In this document: piece by piece, positions 16,760 to 25,479 of the stretch
Layout: each line of letters starts with the position of its first letter
How positions within the stretch are numbered: the first letter of the stretch is position 1
Source: JADGHX01 sp035760965
Lineage (GTDB): Bacteria; Pseudomonadota; Gammaproteobacteria; Steroidobacterales; Steroidobacteraceae
Assembly: GCA_035760965.1 (NCBI GenBank)
Contig: DASTRY010000020.1
Coordinates: 1 to 50,989, forward strand
Direction of reading: 5' to 3'
DNA: 50,989 nucleotides
The notes under the pieces: model-generated
Seen by the model: only the letters and a program-made list of their open reading frames with translations
The model's database searches: none
What the model was told of the DNA's origin: nothing
Translations under genes and position numbers: made by a program

Positions 16760-18112
16760 CTAGATCTGCAGCAGCATGCGGCCCGGGTCCTCGAGACAAT
16801 CCTTGATCGTCACGAGAAACTGCACCGCTTCCCGCCCATCGATGATGCGGTGATCGTAGGTCACGGCGAGATACATCATGGGCCGGATCGCGATCTGGCC
16901 GTTCACGACCATCGGCCGCTCCTGAATCTTGTGCATGCCGAGGATGGCGCTCTGCGGAGCGTTCACGATCGGCGTCGACATGAGCGAGCCGAACACCCCG
17001 CCGTTCGTGATGGTGAACGTGCCGCCGGTCAAATCCTCGATCGCGATCGTCCCCTCGCGCGCCTTCGCCGCATACGCGGCGATCTCCTTCTCGATGTCGC
17101 CGAAGCTCTTGGTGTCGGCGTCGCGGATCACGGGCACCATGAGCCCGCGGTCCGTCGAGACGGCGACGCCGATGTCGTAGTACTCGTGGTACACGATGTC
17201 GGTGCCATCGACCGTCGCGTTGACGATGGGGAATTTCTTCAGCGCCTCGATCGAGGCCTTCACGAAGAACGACATGAAGCCGAGCTTCACGCCGTGCGTC
17301 TTCTCGAATCGATCCTTGTACTTGGCGCGCAGCTCGTTGACGGCGGTGAGATCGACCTCGTTGAACGAGGTGAGCAGCGCTTGCGTCGATTGCGCTTCGA
17401 CCATGCGTGAGGCGATGCGCTGACGCAGACGTGTCATAGGAACGCGCTGCTCGGCGCGTGCGGTCCGCGGGCCGCCGGGCGGCGTTGACGGACGCGCTGC
17501 GGGCCCCTTGGCAGCCGGTGCGGGCTGCGCGGCCGGAGTCGACGGCTTCGGTGCAAGCCCGCTCGGCGCAGCAGCGGGCGCGCTTTGCGCCGCGCGGGCC
17601 TTGCCGCCCTGCTTGTCGAGGTACTCCACGACGTCCGCTTTGGTGAGGCGGCCATCGCGCCCGGATGCGGGAATGCCCGCAGGATCCAGCTTGTTCTCTT
17701 CGACGAGCCGGCGAACGGACGGGCTCAGCTTCGATGTGTCGGTTGTCACTCCCCCGTTCGTCGCGGCGGGACCGGCAGATGTCGTCGCCGCGGCGGGCGC
17801 CGGACCTCCCGCCTTTGCGGCACCGGCGGACGCAGCAGCTGCGCTCGTCGTCGCAGCGCCGGCGGCGGCCGTTCCACCCTCTTCGATGATCGCGAGAACC
17901 TGACCGCTCGTCACGGTCGTGCCGCTCTCGACTTTCAGCTCACGGAGCACGCCGTTCGTCGGCGCAGGCACTTCCAGCACCACTTTGTCCGTCTCGAGGT
18001 CCGCAAGATTCTCATCGCGCTTGATCGCATCCCCCGGCTGCTTGTGCCAGGCGACCAGCGTCGCATCGGCAACCGATTCGGGCAGTTGGGGAACACGAAT
18101 TTCAATGGTCAC
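16760..18112 (-). CDS. sucB: 2-oxoglutarate dehydrogenase E2, dihydrolipoyl succinyltransferase
   Basis: E2 transfers the succinyl group to CoA in the TCA cycle. The 450-residue product has one lipoyl domain (lysine in LETDKVVLEVPAP, about residue 43), an Ala/Pro/Gly-rich linker, a peripheral-subunit-binding domain (LSPSVRRLVEENKLDPAGIP), a second Ala/Pro-rich linker, and the catalytic domain ending with VTYDHRIIDGREAVQFL, which holds the HxxxD active site. The start is GTG 18112, overlapping the sucA stop by four bases (GTGA). Length and domain order are normal. Confidence 0.96.
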   Translation of the reverse strand: MTIEIRVPQLPESVADATLVAWHKQPGDAIKRDENLADLETDKVVLEVPAPTNGVLRELKVESGTTVTSGQVLAIIEEGGTAAAGAATTSAAAASAGAAKAGGPAPAAATTSAGPAATNGGVTTDTSKLSPSVRRLVEENKLDPAGIPASGRDGRLTKADVVEYLDKQGGKARAAQSAPAAAPSGLAPKPSTPAAQPAPAAKGPAARPSTPPGGPRTARAEQRVPMTRLRQRIASRMVEAQSTQALLTSFNEVDLTAVNELRAKYKDRFEKTHGVKLGFMSFFVKASIEALKKFPIVNATVDGTDIVYHEYYDIGVAVSTDRGLMVPVIRDADTKSFGDIEKEIAAYAAKAREGTIAIEDLTGGTFTITNGGVFGSLMSTPIVNAPQSAILGMHKIQERPMVVNGQIAIRPMMYLAVTYDHRIIDGREAVQFLVTIKDCLEDPGRMLLQI

Positions 18113-20964
18113 GAGCTTTTCCTCAATAACGTGGCGGCCGTCGTACTCGGCAGCGTCACGGTTTCATCGGTGGCAATCGCATGGAGCGCGGCGTCGATGA
18201 GCGCCGCCTGCTCCGCTTCGTGGATCTTGATGAGGCCGGTGGCCGGCGCCGCGGCCGGCGCACGCCCGGCGTAGAACACGTCGCGATGGTGACCCGCCAA
18301 ATCTTGCAGACGGTGTCGGATCTGGAACCACGCGCCCTGATTCTGCGGCTCCTCCTGGCACCAGACGAGCTCGCGCACGTTCGCGTAGGTCTTGAGCACC
18401 GCCTCGTACTCTTCGGCCGGGAACGGATAGAGCTGCTCGATGCGCACGAGCGCGACGTCGCGGATGTTGTCCTTGCGGCGCGCCCTCAGCAGATCGAAGT
18501 ACACCTTCCCGCTGCAGAAGACGACGCGCCTGATCTGCGACGGCGGCAGGTCATCCGTCTCGCCGATGACCGTCGCGAAGCTGCCGCGGGTCAGCTCGTC
18601 GAGCGACGAAACCGACAGCTCGTGTCGGAGCAGGCTCTTCGGCGTCATGACGATGAGCGGCTTGCGGAAGGGCCGCAGCATCTGCCGCCGCAGCATGTGG
18701 AACATCTGCGCCGGCGTCGACGGCACGATCACCTGCATGTTCATCTCGGCGGAGAGCTGCAGGAATCGCTCGAGACGGGCCGAGGAATGCTCCGGGCCCT
18801 GCCCTTCGTAGCCATGCGGCAGGAACAGCGTGAGCCCGCAGAGCCGGCCCCACTTCGCTTCGCCGGAGCTGATGAACTGATCGATGATCACTTGCGCGCC
18901 GTTTGCGAAATCGCCGAACTGGGCTTCCCAGATCACGAGCGCGTCGGGCTCCGTGGTGGAGTAGCCGTACTCGAAGCCCATCACGGCCTCTTCCGACAGC
19001 ACCGAGTCGATCACCTGGAAGCGCGGCTGGCGCTCCTTCACGTGCTGCAGCGGGATGAACGTCGAGCTCGATTTCTGATCGTGCAGCACGGCGTGCCGAT
19101 GGAAGAACGTGCCGCGACCACTATCCTGCCCCGTGAGGCGCACGGAGAAGCCCTCTTCGAGGAGGGAGGCATACGCCATCGTTTCCGCGGCACCCCAGTC
19201 GAGCGGCAGCTCGCCGGCGAACATCTTTCTGCGATTCGTGTACACCTGCGCGACGCGCGGGTGCAGCGTGAAGCCGTCGGGCACCGACACGAGGCGCTCG
19301 CCGAGCGCGCGGAGCCGGTTCACGTCGACGCCGGTTTGCACGCGCTCCGTCCAGTCCTGCTGCGAGTACTTGCTCCAATCAACGGTGTACTTGTTGCCGA
19401 TCATGCCGAGCGAGGCGCGCGCCTGCGGCCGGCCTTCGTCGAGACCTTGCCGGTATTCCTCGACCATCTTCGCCGCGTCGTCCTCACCGATGACACCGTC
19501 CGCGACCAGCTGCTCCGCGTAGATCTGCCGCGCGGTCGGGTGCTTGCGAATGACGCTGTACATGACCGGCTGCGTGGCTGCCGGCTCGTCCGCCTCGTTG
19601 TGACCGTGACGGCGATAGCAGACGAGATCGATGACGACGTCCTTGTGGAAGCGCATGCGGTACTCGAGCGCGAGGCGCGTGACGAACACCACCGATTCCG
19701 GATCGTCCGCGTTCACGTGGAAGATCGGCGCTTCGAGCATCTTCGCGACGTCGCTGCAGTACATGGTGGAGCGCGCATCACGCGGATCGGAAATCGTGAA
19801 GCCCACCTGGTTGTTCACGATGACGTGGACCGTGCCGCCCGTGTAGAAGCCGCGCGCCTGCGAGAGCTGCAGCGTTTCCATCACCACGCCCTGGCCTGCG
19901 AACGCCGCATCGCCGTGCACCAGCACGGGCACGACGCGATCGCCGCGCGTGTCGCCGCGACGCTCCTGTCGCGCGCGCACCGAACCCTCGACGACCGGGT
20001 TCACCACCTCGAGGTGCGAAGGATTGAACGCGAGCGCGACGTGCACGTTGCCCGAGGGCGTGCGCAAGTCCGCCGAGAATCCCTTGTGATACTTGACGTC
20101 GCCCGAGCCCTTGACGTGCGCCGAGTCGTACTTGCCCTCGAACTCCGAGAACAGCACCGAAGGAGCCTTGCCGAGCACGTTCACGAGGACGTTCAGGCGC
20201 CCGCGATGGGCCATGCCGATGACGACTTCTTCGACGCCGACCGCACCGGCGCGTTGAATGAGGTCGTCGAACAGCGGAATGAGCGAATCCCCGCCTTCCA
20301 GCGAGAAGCGCTTCTGCCCCACGTACTTCGTGTGCAGGTAGCGCTCGAGGCCTTCCGCCGCGGTGAGCTGCCAGAGAATGTTCCGCCGCTCCTCCGCCGA
20401 GAAGCGGTAGTGCACGCGGCCCGACTGGAACTGATCCTGCAGCCACAGCCGCTCGTCGGAGTTCGACACGTGCGCGAACTCCGCGCCGATCGTGCCGCCG
20501 TAGATGCGCTCGAGCGTCGCGAGAATGTCGCGCAGCTTGAGCCGCTTCGGAATGGCGTCGGTGCGGCTGCCGGTGAAGAACTCGGTGTCGAGATCGGCCT
20601 CGCTGAGACCGAAGTAACCGAGCTCGAGCACGCTCGGACGCGGCCGCTGCATCAGCCCGAGCGGGTCGAGCTTGGCGACGAGGTGGCCGCGATTGACCCA
20701 GATCTGGATCAACCGGGAGACGGCGGCCTGTTTGGCATCGCCAGTCTGCGGCTCCGCCGCCGCTGCCACCGGCGCTTGGCGTGCGCGCTCGGCAATGGCA
20801 CTGCGAATGGCTGCGTGAGAAGGCTCGCTCGCGACGGCGGGTGCCAGTCGCTCGAAGTACTCACGCCACCCGGGCTCGACACTCCCGGGATTGCGCAGGT
20901 ACTGCTCGTAAAGCGAGTCCAGGAAATCGGCGTTGCCGCCGTAGAGCGGTGTGTGTTCCAGCAT
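18109..20964 (-). CDS. sucA: 2-oxoglutarate dehydrogenase E1 component
   Basis: E1 decarboxylates 2-oxoglutarate with thiamine diphosphate and loads the E2 lipoyl arm. The 951-residue product has the short N-terminal segment typical of E1o (NADFLDSLYEQYLRNPGSV), the cofactor-domain motifs GMAHRGRLNVLVNVLGK and VHGDAAFAGQGVVMETL, the NNQVGFT strand, and the transketolase C-terminal region (FLPHGYEGQGPEHSSARLER). It is first in the sucA-sucB-lpdA cluster; sucCD is not in the window. Confidence 0.97.
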   Translation of the reverse strand: MLEHTPLYGGNADFLDSLYEQYLRNPGSVEPGWREYFERLAPAVASEPSHAAIRSAIAERARQAPVAAAAEPQTGDAKQAAVSRLIQIWVNRGHLVAKLDPLGLMQRPRPSVLELGYFGLSEADLDTEFFTGSRTDAIPKRLKLRDILATLERIYGGTIGAEFAHVSNSDERLWLQDQFQSGRVHYRFSAEERRNILWQLTAAEGLERYLHTKYVGQKRFSLEGGDSLIPLFDDLIQRAGAVGVEEVVIGMAHRGRLNVLVNVLGKAPSVLFSEFEGKYDSAHVKGSGDVKYHKGFSADLRTPSGNVHVALAFNPSHLEVVNPVVEGSVRARQERRGDTRGDRVVPVLVHGDAAFAGQGVVMETLQLSQARGFYTGGTVHVIVNNQVGFTISDPRDARSTMYCSDVAKMLEAPIFHVNADDPESVVFVTRLALEYRMRFHKDVVIDLVCYRRHGHNEADEPAATQPVMYSVIRKHPTARQIYAEQLVADGVIGEDDAAKMVEEYRQGLDEGRPQARASLGMIGNKYTVDWSKYSQQDWTERVQTGVDVNRLRALGERLVSVPDGFTLHPRVAQVYTNRRKMFAGELPLDWGAAETMAYASLLEEGFSVRLTGQDSGRGTFFHRHAVLHDQKSSSTFIPLQHVKERQPRFQVIDSVLSEEAVMGFEYGYSTTEPDALVIWEAQFGDFANGAQVIIDQFISSGEAKWGRLCGLTLFLPHGYEGQGPEHSSARLERFLQLSAEMNMQVIVPSTPAQMFHMLRRQMLRPFRKPLIVMTPKSLLRHELSVSSLDELTRGSFATVIGETDDLPPSQIRRVVFCSGKVYFDLLRARRKDNIRDVALVRIEQLYPFPAEEYEAVLKTYANVRELVWCQEEPQNQGAWFQIRHRLQDLAGHHRDVFYAGRAPAAAPATGLIKIHEAEQAALIDAALHAIATDETVTLPSTTAATLLRKSS

Positions 20965-21021
20965 GACAGAAAAGGCAAGCGGGACCGTAGTTTAGCGTAA
21001 AACGGCCGCCGTGCGGTACGC

Positions 21022-21570
21022 TTAGGGCAGAAGTGGGGACTCGACCGTGTCCGACAAGGCCTCGAGCAGCCAGAGCTCATACCCGATCAGCACGGCATAG
21101 GCGACGAGCACCGCATAGAGAACGAAGGCCACGGGCACATTGCGGAAGAGGCGCACCCGCGCCAGCAGGATCAGAACGACGAGTCCCGTCGCCGTAAGCC
21201 CGAATTTGACCGTAGCGAAGACGAGCGGCGAGCCTTGCACGAGGGGCTGCATGAAGGGATTCGCCTCGTATGCACCACGTTGAAGCAACGTGATAGTGAG
21301 AATCGCATCACCGACGCACATCAACAGCGTGAGCACGGCTACCGCGAGCCACTGCGGGTGGTGCCAGTCCACCGCCGCCAAGCTCTGCTCGCCGTCGCGC
21401 CGCGCGCCCAGCCGGCGGGGATTGAAGCTGCCATAGATGAGGGCCCGAAACGTCCGCGTGCGGCGGTCGGTGGGTCGGCGGCGTTCGGTAGGCACATCCG
21501 TGAGGGCGCGCTCGGCGCGGCTCGTATTGTTCTTCACCACATCCCTGCTATGGGGAGGTCGACGCGGCAT
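21022..21570 (-). CDS. Small integral membrane protein, DUF5658-like
   Basis: The 182-residue product has a basic N-terminal cytoplasmic segment (about 70 residues with many R) and four hydrophobic helices: about 74-95, 110-135 (LVFATVKFGLTATGLVVLIL), 140-155 and 155-172. The sequence CVGDAILTITLLQRGAYEANPFM resembles the DUF5658 pattern, in which a D and a following EANP/EINP motif are conserved. No biochemical function is known for that family. It lies between sucA and the cytochrome gene on the same strand but with no overlap to either, so operon membership is unclear. Confidence 0.65.
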   Translation of the reverse strand: MPRRPPHSRDVVKNNTSRAERALTDVPTERRRPTDRRTRTFRALIYGSFNPRRLGARRDGEQSLAAVDWHHPQWLAVAVLTLLMCVGDAILTITLLQRGAYEANPFMQPLVQGSPLVFATVKFGLTATGLVVLILLARVRLFRNVPVAFVLYAVLVAYAVLIGYELWLLEALSDTVESPLLP

Positions 21571-21642
21571 TGTAGCGGTGCGCTAGCGATTGCCGTGCCC
21601 GCGCGTGTGTGACCGCCCTCACAGCACGCGCGTGTGGCGCCT

Positions 21643-24600
21643 TTACTTAAGCTCATCCTCCACGAACCACGGCTCGCCCTTCTCATTGAGATAGAGCCGA
21701 TGCATCTCCGATATCGAGAACGGGCGTGAACCGCGCCGCCCGAAGACGGCGACCTGCCCGCCGGTCTCATCGACCGCCCGGTCGCGCTCGAGCGGGCGCG
21801 AGAGCGACAGCGCCGGGGCCGCCGTGCGATAGCGAGCGATCAGCTCGGGCTTGGGATCGGGGCTGAAGCCGTAGAAGCGCGGCTGCGACTCGGGGCTCGT
21901 GAGCTGGATCACCTTCAGCCCCTCCTTGCCGTCGGCCACGTAGGCGAACAGCGAGGCGTTCGTCGTCGCGACGATGACGTCGCGCGCATCCCGAACGCCG
22001 TCATTGAACATCTGATAGAGCTTCGGTTTCTCCGGCTTCTCGACATCGATGATGGCGAGGCCCGCGCTACCCGCCGCGACGTAGGCGAATGTGCGTGCGA
22101 CGAAGAGCTTGTGCCCGTCCGCAAGAGGCACCCGCGCACCGTTGACGATGCGGGGTTTGGTGGGCTGCGTGACGTCGATCACCTGCAGTCCGCTACCGTC
22201 CACCGCGAACAGGTAGCGGAACTGCAGGGCGACACTGCGCAAGTCGTTCATCGGGAGGTTCGCCGCGACGACCGGGTGCAGAGGGTCGGACAGATCCACG
22301 ACGACCAGCGCGTTCGGGGTGGCAACGTATGCATAGTTGCCGCCCAACGCGAGGTGTCGCGCGCCGTTCAGAACGCCGCCGGGATTCCAGGTCACGGCGC
22401 GTTTCAGGAAGTTGTTGCGGAATTCGCCGTCGGCCATCGTGTTGATGTCCGTGAGGATGAGCCCCTCTTCGGCATCGGTGATCACCGCGTAGTTGTAGAT
22501 CGGCGCGAACGGCTGCTCGAGATTCGCAACGCGCATCAGGTCGCCCTGATTGCGAGCCGGGTGCACCGGCTGCGTCGTCGGCAACACCACGCAGGTCGCG
22601 TTCTTCGAGGGAATGTGCGTGTCGTGCCCGAGCGGCGAGAACGGTGCACTGATCAGCTTCTGACTGAAGCCCTTGTTGCCGACGCTCGCGACGTCGTAGA
22701 CCCGCATGCCGCCCTTGCCTTCTGCGACGTACAGGTATTCGCCGCGCAGCTGCACGCACTGCGCCTGATCCGACGACGAAATCGTCGAGGCGTGCTCGAG
22801 ACGGCGCTTGCGCTTCTGATGGTCCTCGTACCACTGCGGATACGCGTACCGATGCAGGTAGCTGCCGATCACGGCCTGCGGCTCATCCCACTCGGTCACC
22901 TGCACGGCCGTCACGTTGGCCTGCGTGCCGACGTAGGCGTGGAAGCCCACGAAGTTGATGAACTGCGTTCCGTAGCCGAGCGTCTGCGCAACGATGGCGT
23001 TGTTGTCGCCGCTCTTCGCGAGATGGCAGTCGCTGCACGTCTTCGTCTCGGTTTTGCGCTCCGTGTGCGGATAGTGCGGATTCATCGCCTGCGAGCTGTA
23101 GCCCGACGACGCGATCGGCGGCTGCTGCACGTAGATGCGCTCGCGATTTGCGTTCGTACTCGATAGCACGAGTGCGGATGACGATCGTATGGGCGCAATC
23201 TTGCCGCCCTCGGTCGGACCGCGCCGGCCCAGCATGAAGATCTCGTCGCGCGCGACCTGCGGGTTGTACGTCGCGTAGTTGCGCGTCTCGCCGCCTTCGT
23301 AGTGATTGCGGGACGTCTTCCAGTTCGCCTCGATGGGCAAGTGGCAGCCGCCGCAGCTGGTCGTCCACGACGTATGGCAGGAGTAGCACTCCATGTCGTC
23401 ATCGCTGTGGGCCAGCTTTTCCCACGGGACGTCCGGACCCCACTTCTGGGTCTTGTTGTCGCGCGACATCAACTTCGCGCGTGCGGCCTTCTCGTTGTAG
23501 TGCGGGTTGCCGGGCGTCACCGAATCCTTCACGAGCGACATCGTCCACTCGAGACCCGGCGTCACGGCTGAGCGCTGGATGAGCTTGCCGTCCACCCACT
23601 CGAAGCGGAGCTTGCCGTCCGGATTGCGCAGCACCGACAAGTCTGTGCCGTAGGCGCTGGAGGCCGGCCCGGAGGTGCGCAGGTTGGGATAGCTGCGCAC
23701 GGTGCCGTGGCAGTCCTTGCAGTCGATTTCGACGGCCTGCGCGACTTCGCCGTGCATGTAGCCGTCGCCGTGATTGTCTTGCGCGAAGTGGCAGTCGACG
23801 CACTGCATGCCGACATCCACGTGGATCGACGAGAGGTGCACGGCTTTCTGGAACTTCTTCGGATCGTTCTGGCTCACGCGCGCGCCGTTCGCATCCAGCA
23901 GATTGCCTTTGCGATCGCGCTTGAAGACCGCGCGGAAGTTCCAGCCGTGCCCGTGATAGTCGGCGAACTGCGTGTCCTTCAGCGTCGGGTTCAGCTGCGA
24001 GACGTTCGCGAGGAAATCCGGATCGGCCCACAGGCCGCGCGGCGCGGCGCCTTCGGGGTTGCGATCGAGCACCCTGCGCATCTCCGCCGCGGTCGGAAAG
24101 CGCTGCTTCTGCGGCCACATGCGCGGCGCGTCGGACTCGTAGTCCCACATCGTGTAGCCGAGGAAGGTGTTCACGAACATGTTCGGCTGGTGCATGTGGC
24201 ACACCATGCACTGGCTCGTCGGGATGGAGCGCGTGAGCTCGTGTTTGAGCGGGTGACCGGAGCGATCGTGCGGGATGGTCGGGTCGGCCGTGATGCTCAT
24301 GCCGCGGTGGCCGTAGATCGCGTACGGGCCGGAGTGCCGCGGATCGCGGTCGTTCGCGTACACGACGTGGCACGAGGTGCAGCCGGAAGAACGATAGTCG
24401 CCGGGCTGATCGTTCGTGCCGAGGAACCACATCAGCGGATCGTTGAGGCGGGTCTTGTGCAGGTTGAGCACGGGAACGGCGATGCGTGCACCCGTGCCGA
24501 GGCCGCGGTTCGATGCTTTCAGGTCGGGCCGCCCGGGCTCTTCGAGCTTCTGAATCGCACCGGTGACGTTCGGCAGACCGGTTTCGGCGAACGTGTTGCC

Positions 24601-25479
24601 GGCATTGCGGCCGCCGCGCTCGAAGACGCGGAAGATATCGGCGGGCTGCAGGTTCTCCCAGCGCGGCAGCGGCGTGATCTTCGCGAGCAAGCCGTGCTTG
24701 TCGGCGTCGTCTTTCGAGAACGGCGGGCTCTCGATGACGGCGGGCTTGCCGTCGCGCGTATAGCCCTCGCCGAGGATGTACTGCTTATAGGGCAAGAGGC
24801 CGTTGTTGTAGGCCGCGCCGCCCCAGAACATGCTCGTCGTGGCCATGAGGCTGCGCTCTGCGGCCTGGATGATCTTCAAGTGACACGCGCCGCACGCCTC
24901 GCGCGCCACGCGATAGTCGCCCGGATTGATGAAGCGAATGAACTCGGGCGCTTCGCGGTTCAGCAGCGCATAGGTGCGCTCGGGATTCGCGCTCGAGGGG
25001 TAGTGCCAGCTCTTCGGATAGCGCGGGAGCACGTGCGCCTTGTCGCGCGCCGCCGCGTAGGCTTTCGACTTCTCGTCGCCGCCTCCGGCCCACATCACCG
25101 TGGCGTCGCCGCCGTGGCAGTCGGCGCAGCCGAGCGTGACGGCCGGGTTGCTGTGCATGCTCAGCTGGTCGGTGGTCGTGTGGCAGCTGCGGCAGCCCGC
25201 ACTCTTGCGAGCGGCATCTTCCGCGCTCTGCCGTTCGGGCGCGGGAGGGGCCGTGACGTACTTGCGCTCGACGGGCGATTCCTCGTCGCCCGATGCGAAT
25301 GCGGAATGCATTCCGCCCAAGCACAAAAGAGCCAGCGCGATGCACCGGGCACCGACGGAAGCCGCGGAGCGAAGCGCCGCAGTCGAGCTGCGGCGCCGCG
25401 TGCGCGGCCATGCGGCACGGGCCCAGAGCATCTCAATACGTGAGAACGACATTCCCGAGCACTGAATACGCAAATTCAT
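21643..25479 (-). CDS. Secreted decaheme cytochrome c fused to an LVIVD beta-propeller
   Basis: The 1278-residue product has a long N-terminus with a hydrophobic export signal (CIALALLCLGGMHSAFA, about 46-62) and ten CxxCH heme sites: residues 96, 118, 196, 367, 424, 560, 587, 698, 709 and 815. From about 905 to 1190 there are five LVIVD-type blades, such as YLYVAEGKGGMRVYDV, YAYVATPNALVVVDLSDP, LQVIDVTQPTKPRIV and LAIIDVEKPEKPKLY. The hemes suggest electron transfer in the periplasm or at the cell surface; the propeller suggests binding of a partner or surface. ATG 25479 overlaps the preceding gene by 47 bases; ATG 25431, just after that gene's stop, is an equally plausible start and keeps the signal peptide. 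I cannot name a characterised homologue. Confidence 0.9.
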   Translation of the reverse strand: MNLRIQCSGMSFSRIEMLWARAAWPRTRRRSSTAALRSAASVGARCIALALLCLGGMHSAFASGDEESPVERKYVTAPPAPERQSAEDAARKSAGCRSCHTTTDQLSMHSNPAVTLGCADCHGGDATVMWAGGGDEKSKAYAAARDKAHVLPRYPKSWHYPSSANPERTYALLNREAPEFIRFINPGDYRVAREACGACHLKIIQAAERSLMATTSMFWGGAAYNNGLLPYKQYILGEGYTRDGKPAVIESPPFSKDDADKHGLLAKITPLPRWENLQPADIFRVFERGGRNAGNTFAETGLPNVTGAIQKLEEPGRPDLKASNRGLGTGARIAVPVLNLHKTRLNDPLMWFLGTNDQPGDYRSSGCTSCHVVYANDRDPRHSGPYAIYGHRGMSITADPTIPHDRSGHPLKHELTRSIPTSQCMVCHMHQPNMFVNTFLGYTMWDYESDAPRMWPQKQRFPTAAEMRRVLDRNPEGAAPRGLWADPDFLANVSQLNPTLKDTQFADYHGHGWNFRAVFKRDRKGNLLDANGARVSQNDPKKFQKAVHLSSIHVDVGMQCVDCHFAQDNHGDGYMHGEVAQAVEIDCKDCHGTVRSYPNLRTSGPASSAYGTDLSVLRNPDGKLRFEWVDGKLIQRSAVTPGLEWTMSLVKDSVTPGNPHYNEKAARAKLMSRDNKTQKWGPDVPWEKLAHSDDDMECYSCHTSWTTSCGGCHLPIEANWKTSRNHYEGGETRNYATYNPQVARDEIFMLGRRGPTEGGKIAPIRSSSALVLSSTNANRERIYVQQPPIASSGYSSQAMNPHYPHTERKTETKTCSDCHLAKSGDNNAIVAQTLGYGTQFINFVGFHAYVGTQANVTAVQVTEWDEPQAVIGSYLHRYAYPQWYEDHQKRKRRLEHASTISSSDQAQCVQLRGEYLYVAEGKGGMRVYDVASVGNKGFSQKLISAPFSPLGHDTHIPSKNATCVVLPTTQPVHPARNQGDLMRVANLEQPFAPIYNYAVITDAEEGLILTDINTMADGEFRNNFLKRAVTWNPGGVLNGARHLALGGNYAYVATPNALVVVDLSDPLHPVVAANLPMNDLRSVALQFRYLFAVDGSGLQVIDVTQPTKPRIVNGARVPLADGHKLFVARTFAYVAAGSAGLAIIDVEKPEKPKLYQMFNDGVRDARDVIVATTNASLFAYVADGKEGLKVIQLTSPESQPRFYGFSPDPKPELIARYRTAAPALSLSRPLERDRAVDETGGQVAVFGRRGSRPFSISEMHRLYLNEKGEPWFVEDELK

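Noticed and set aside
18181..21000. Long plus-strand open frame (about 939 codons) opposite sucA
   Set aside because: It is the antisense of a well-conserved E1 gene; its translation is R/H/L/V-rich without any family motif, as expected for a GC-rich shadow frame.
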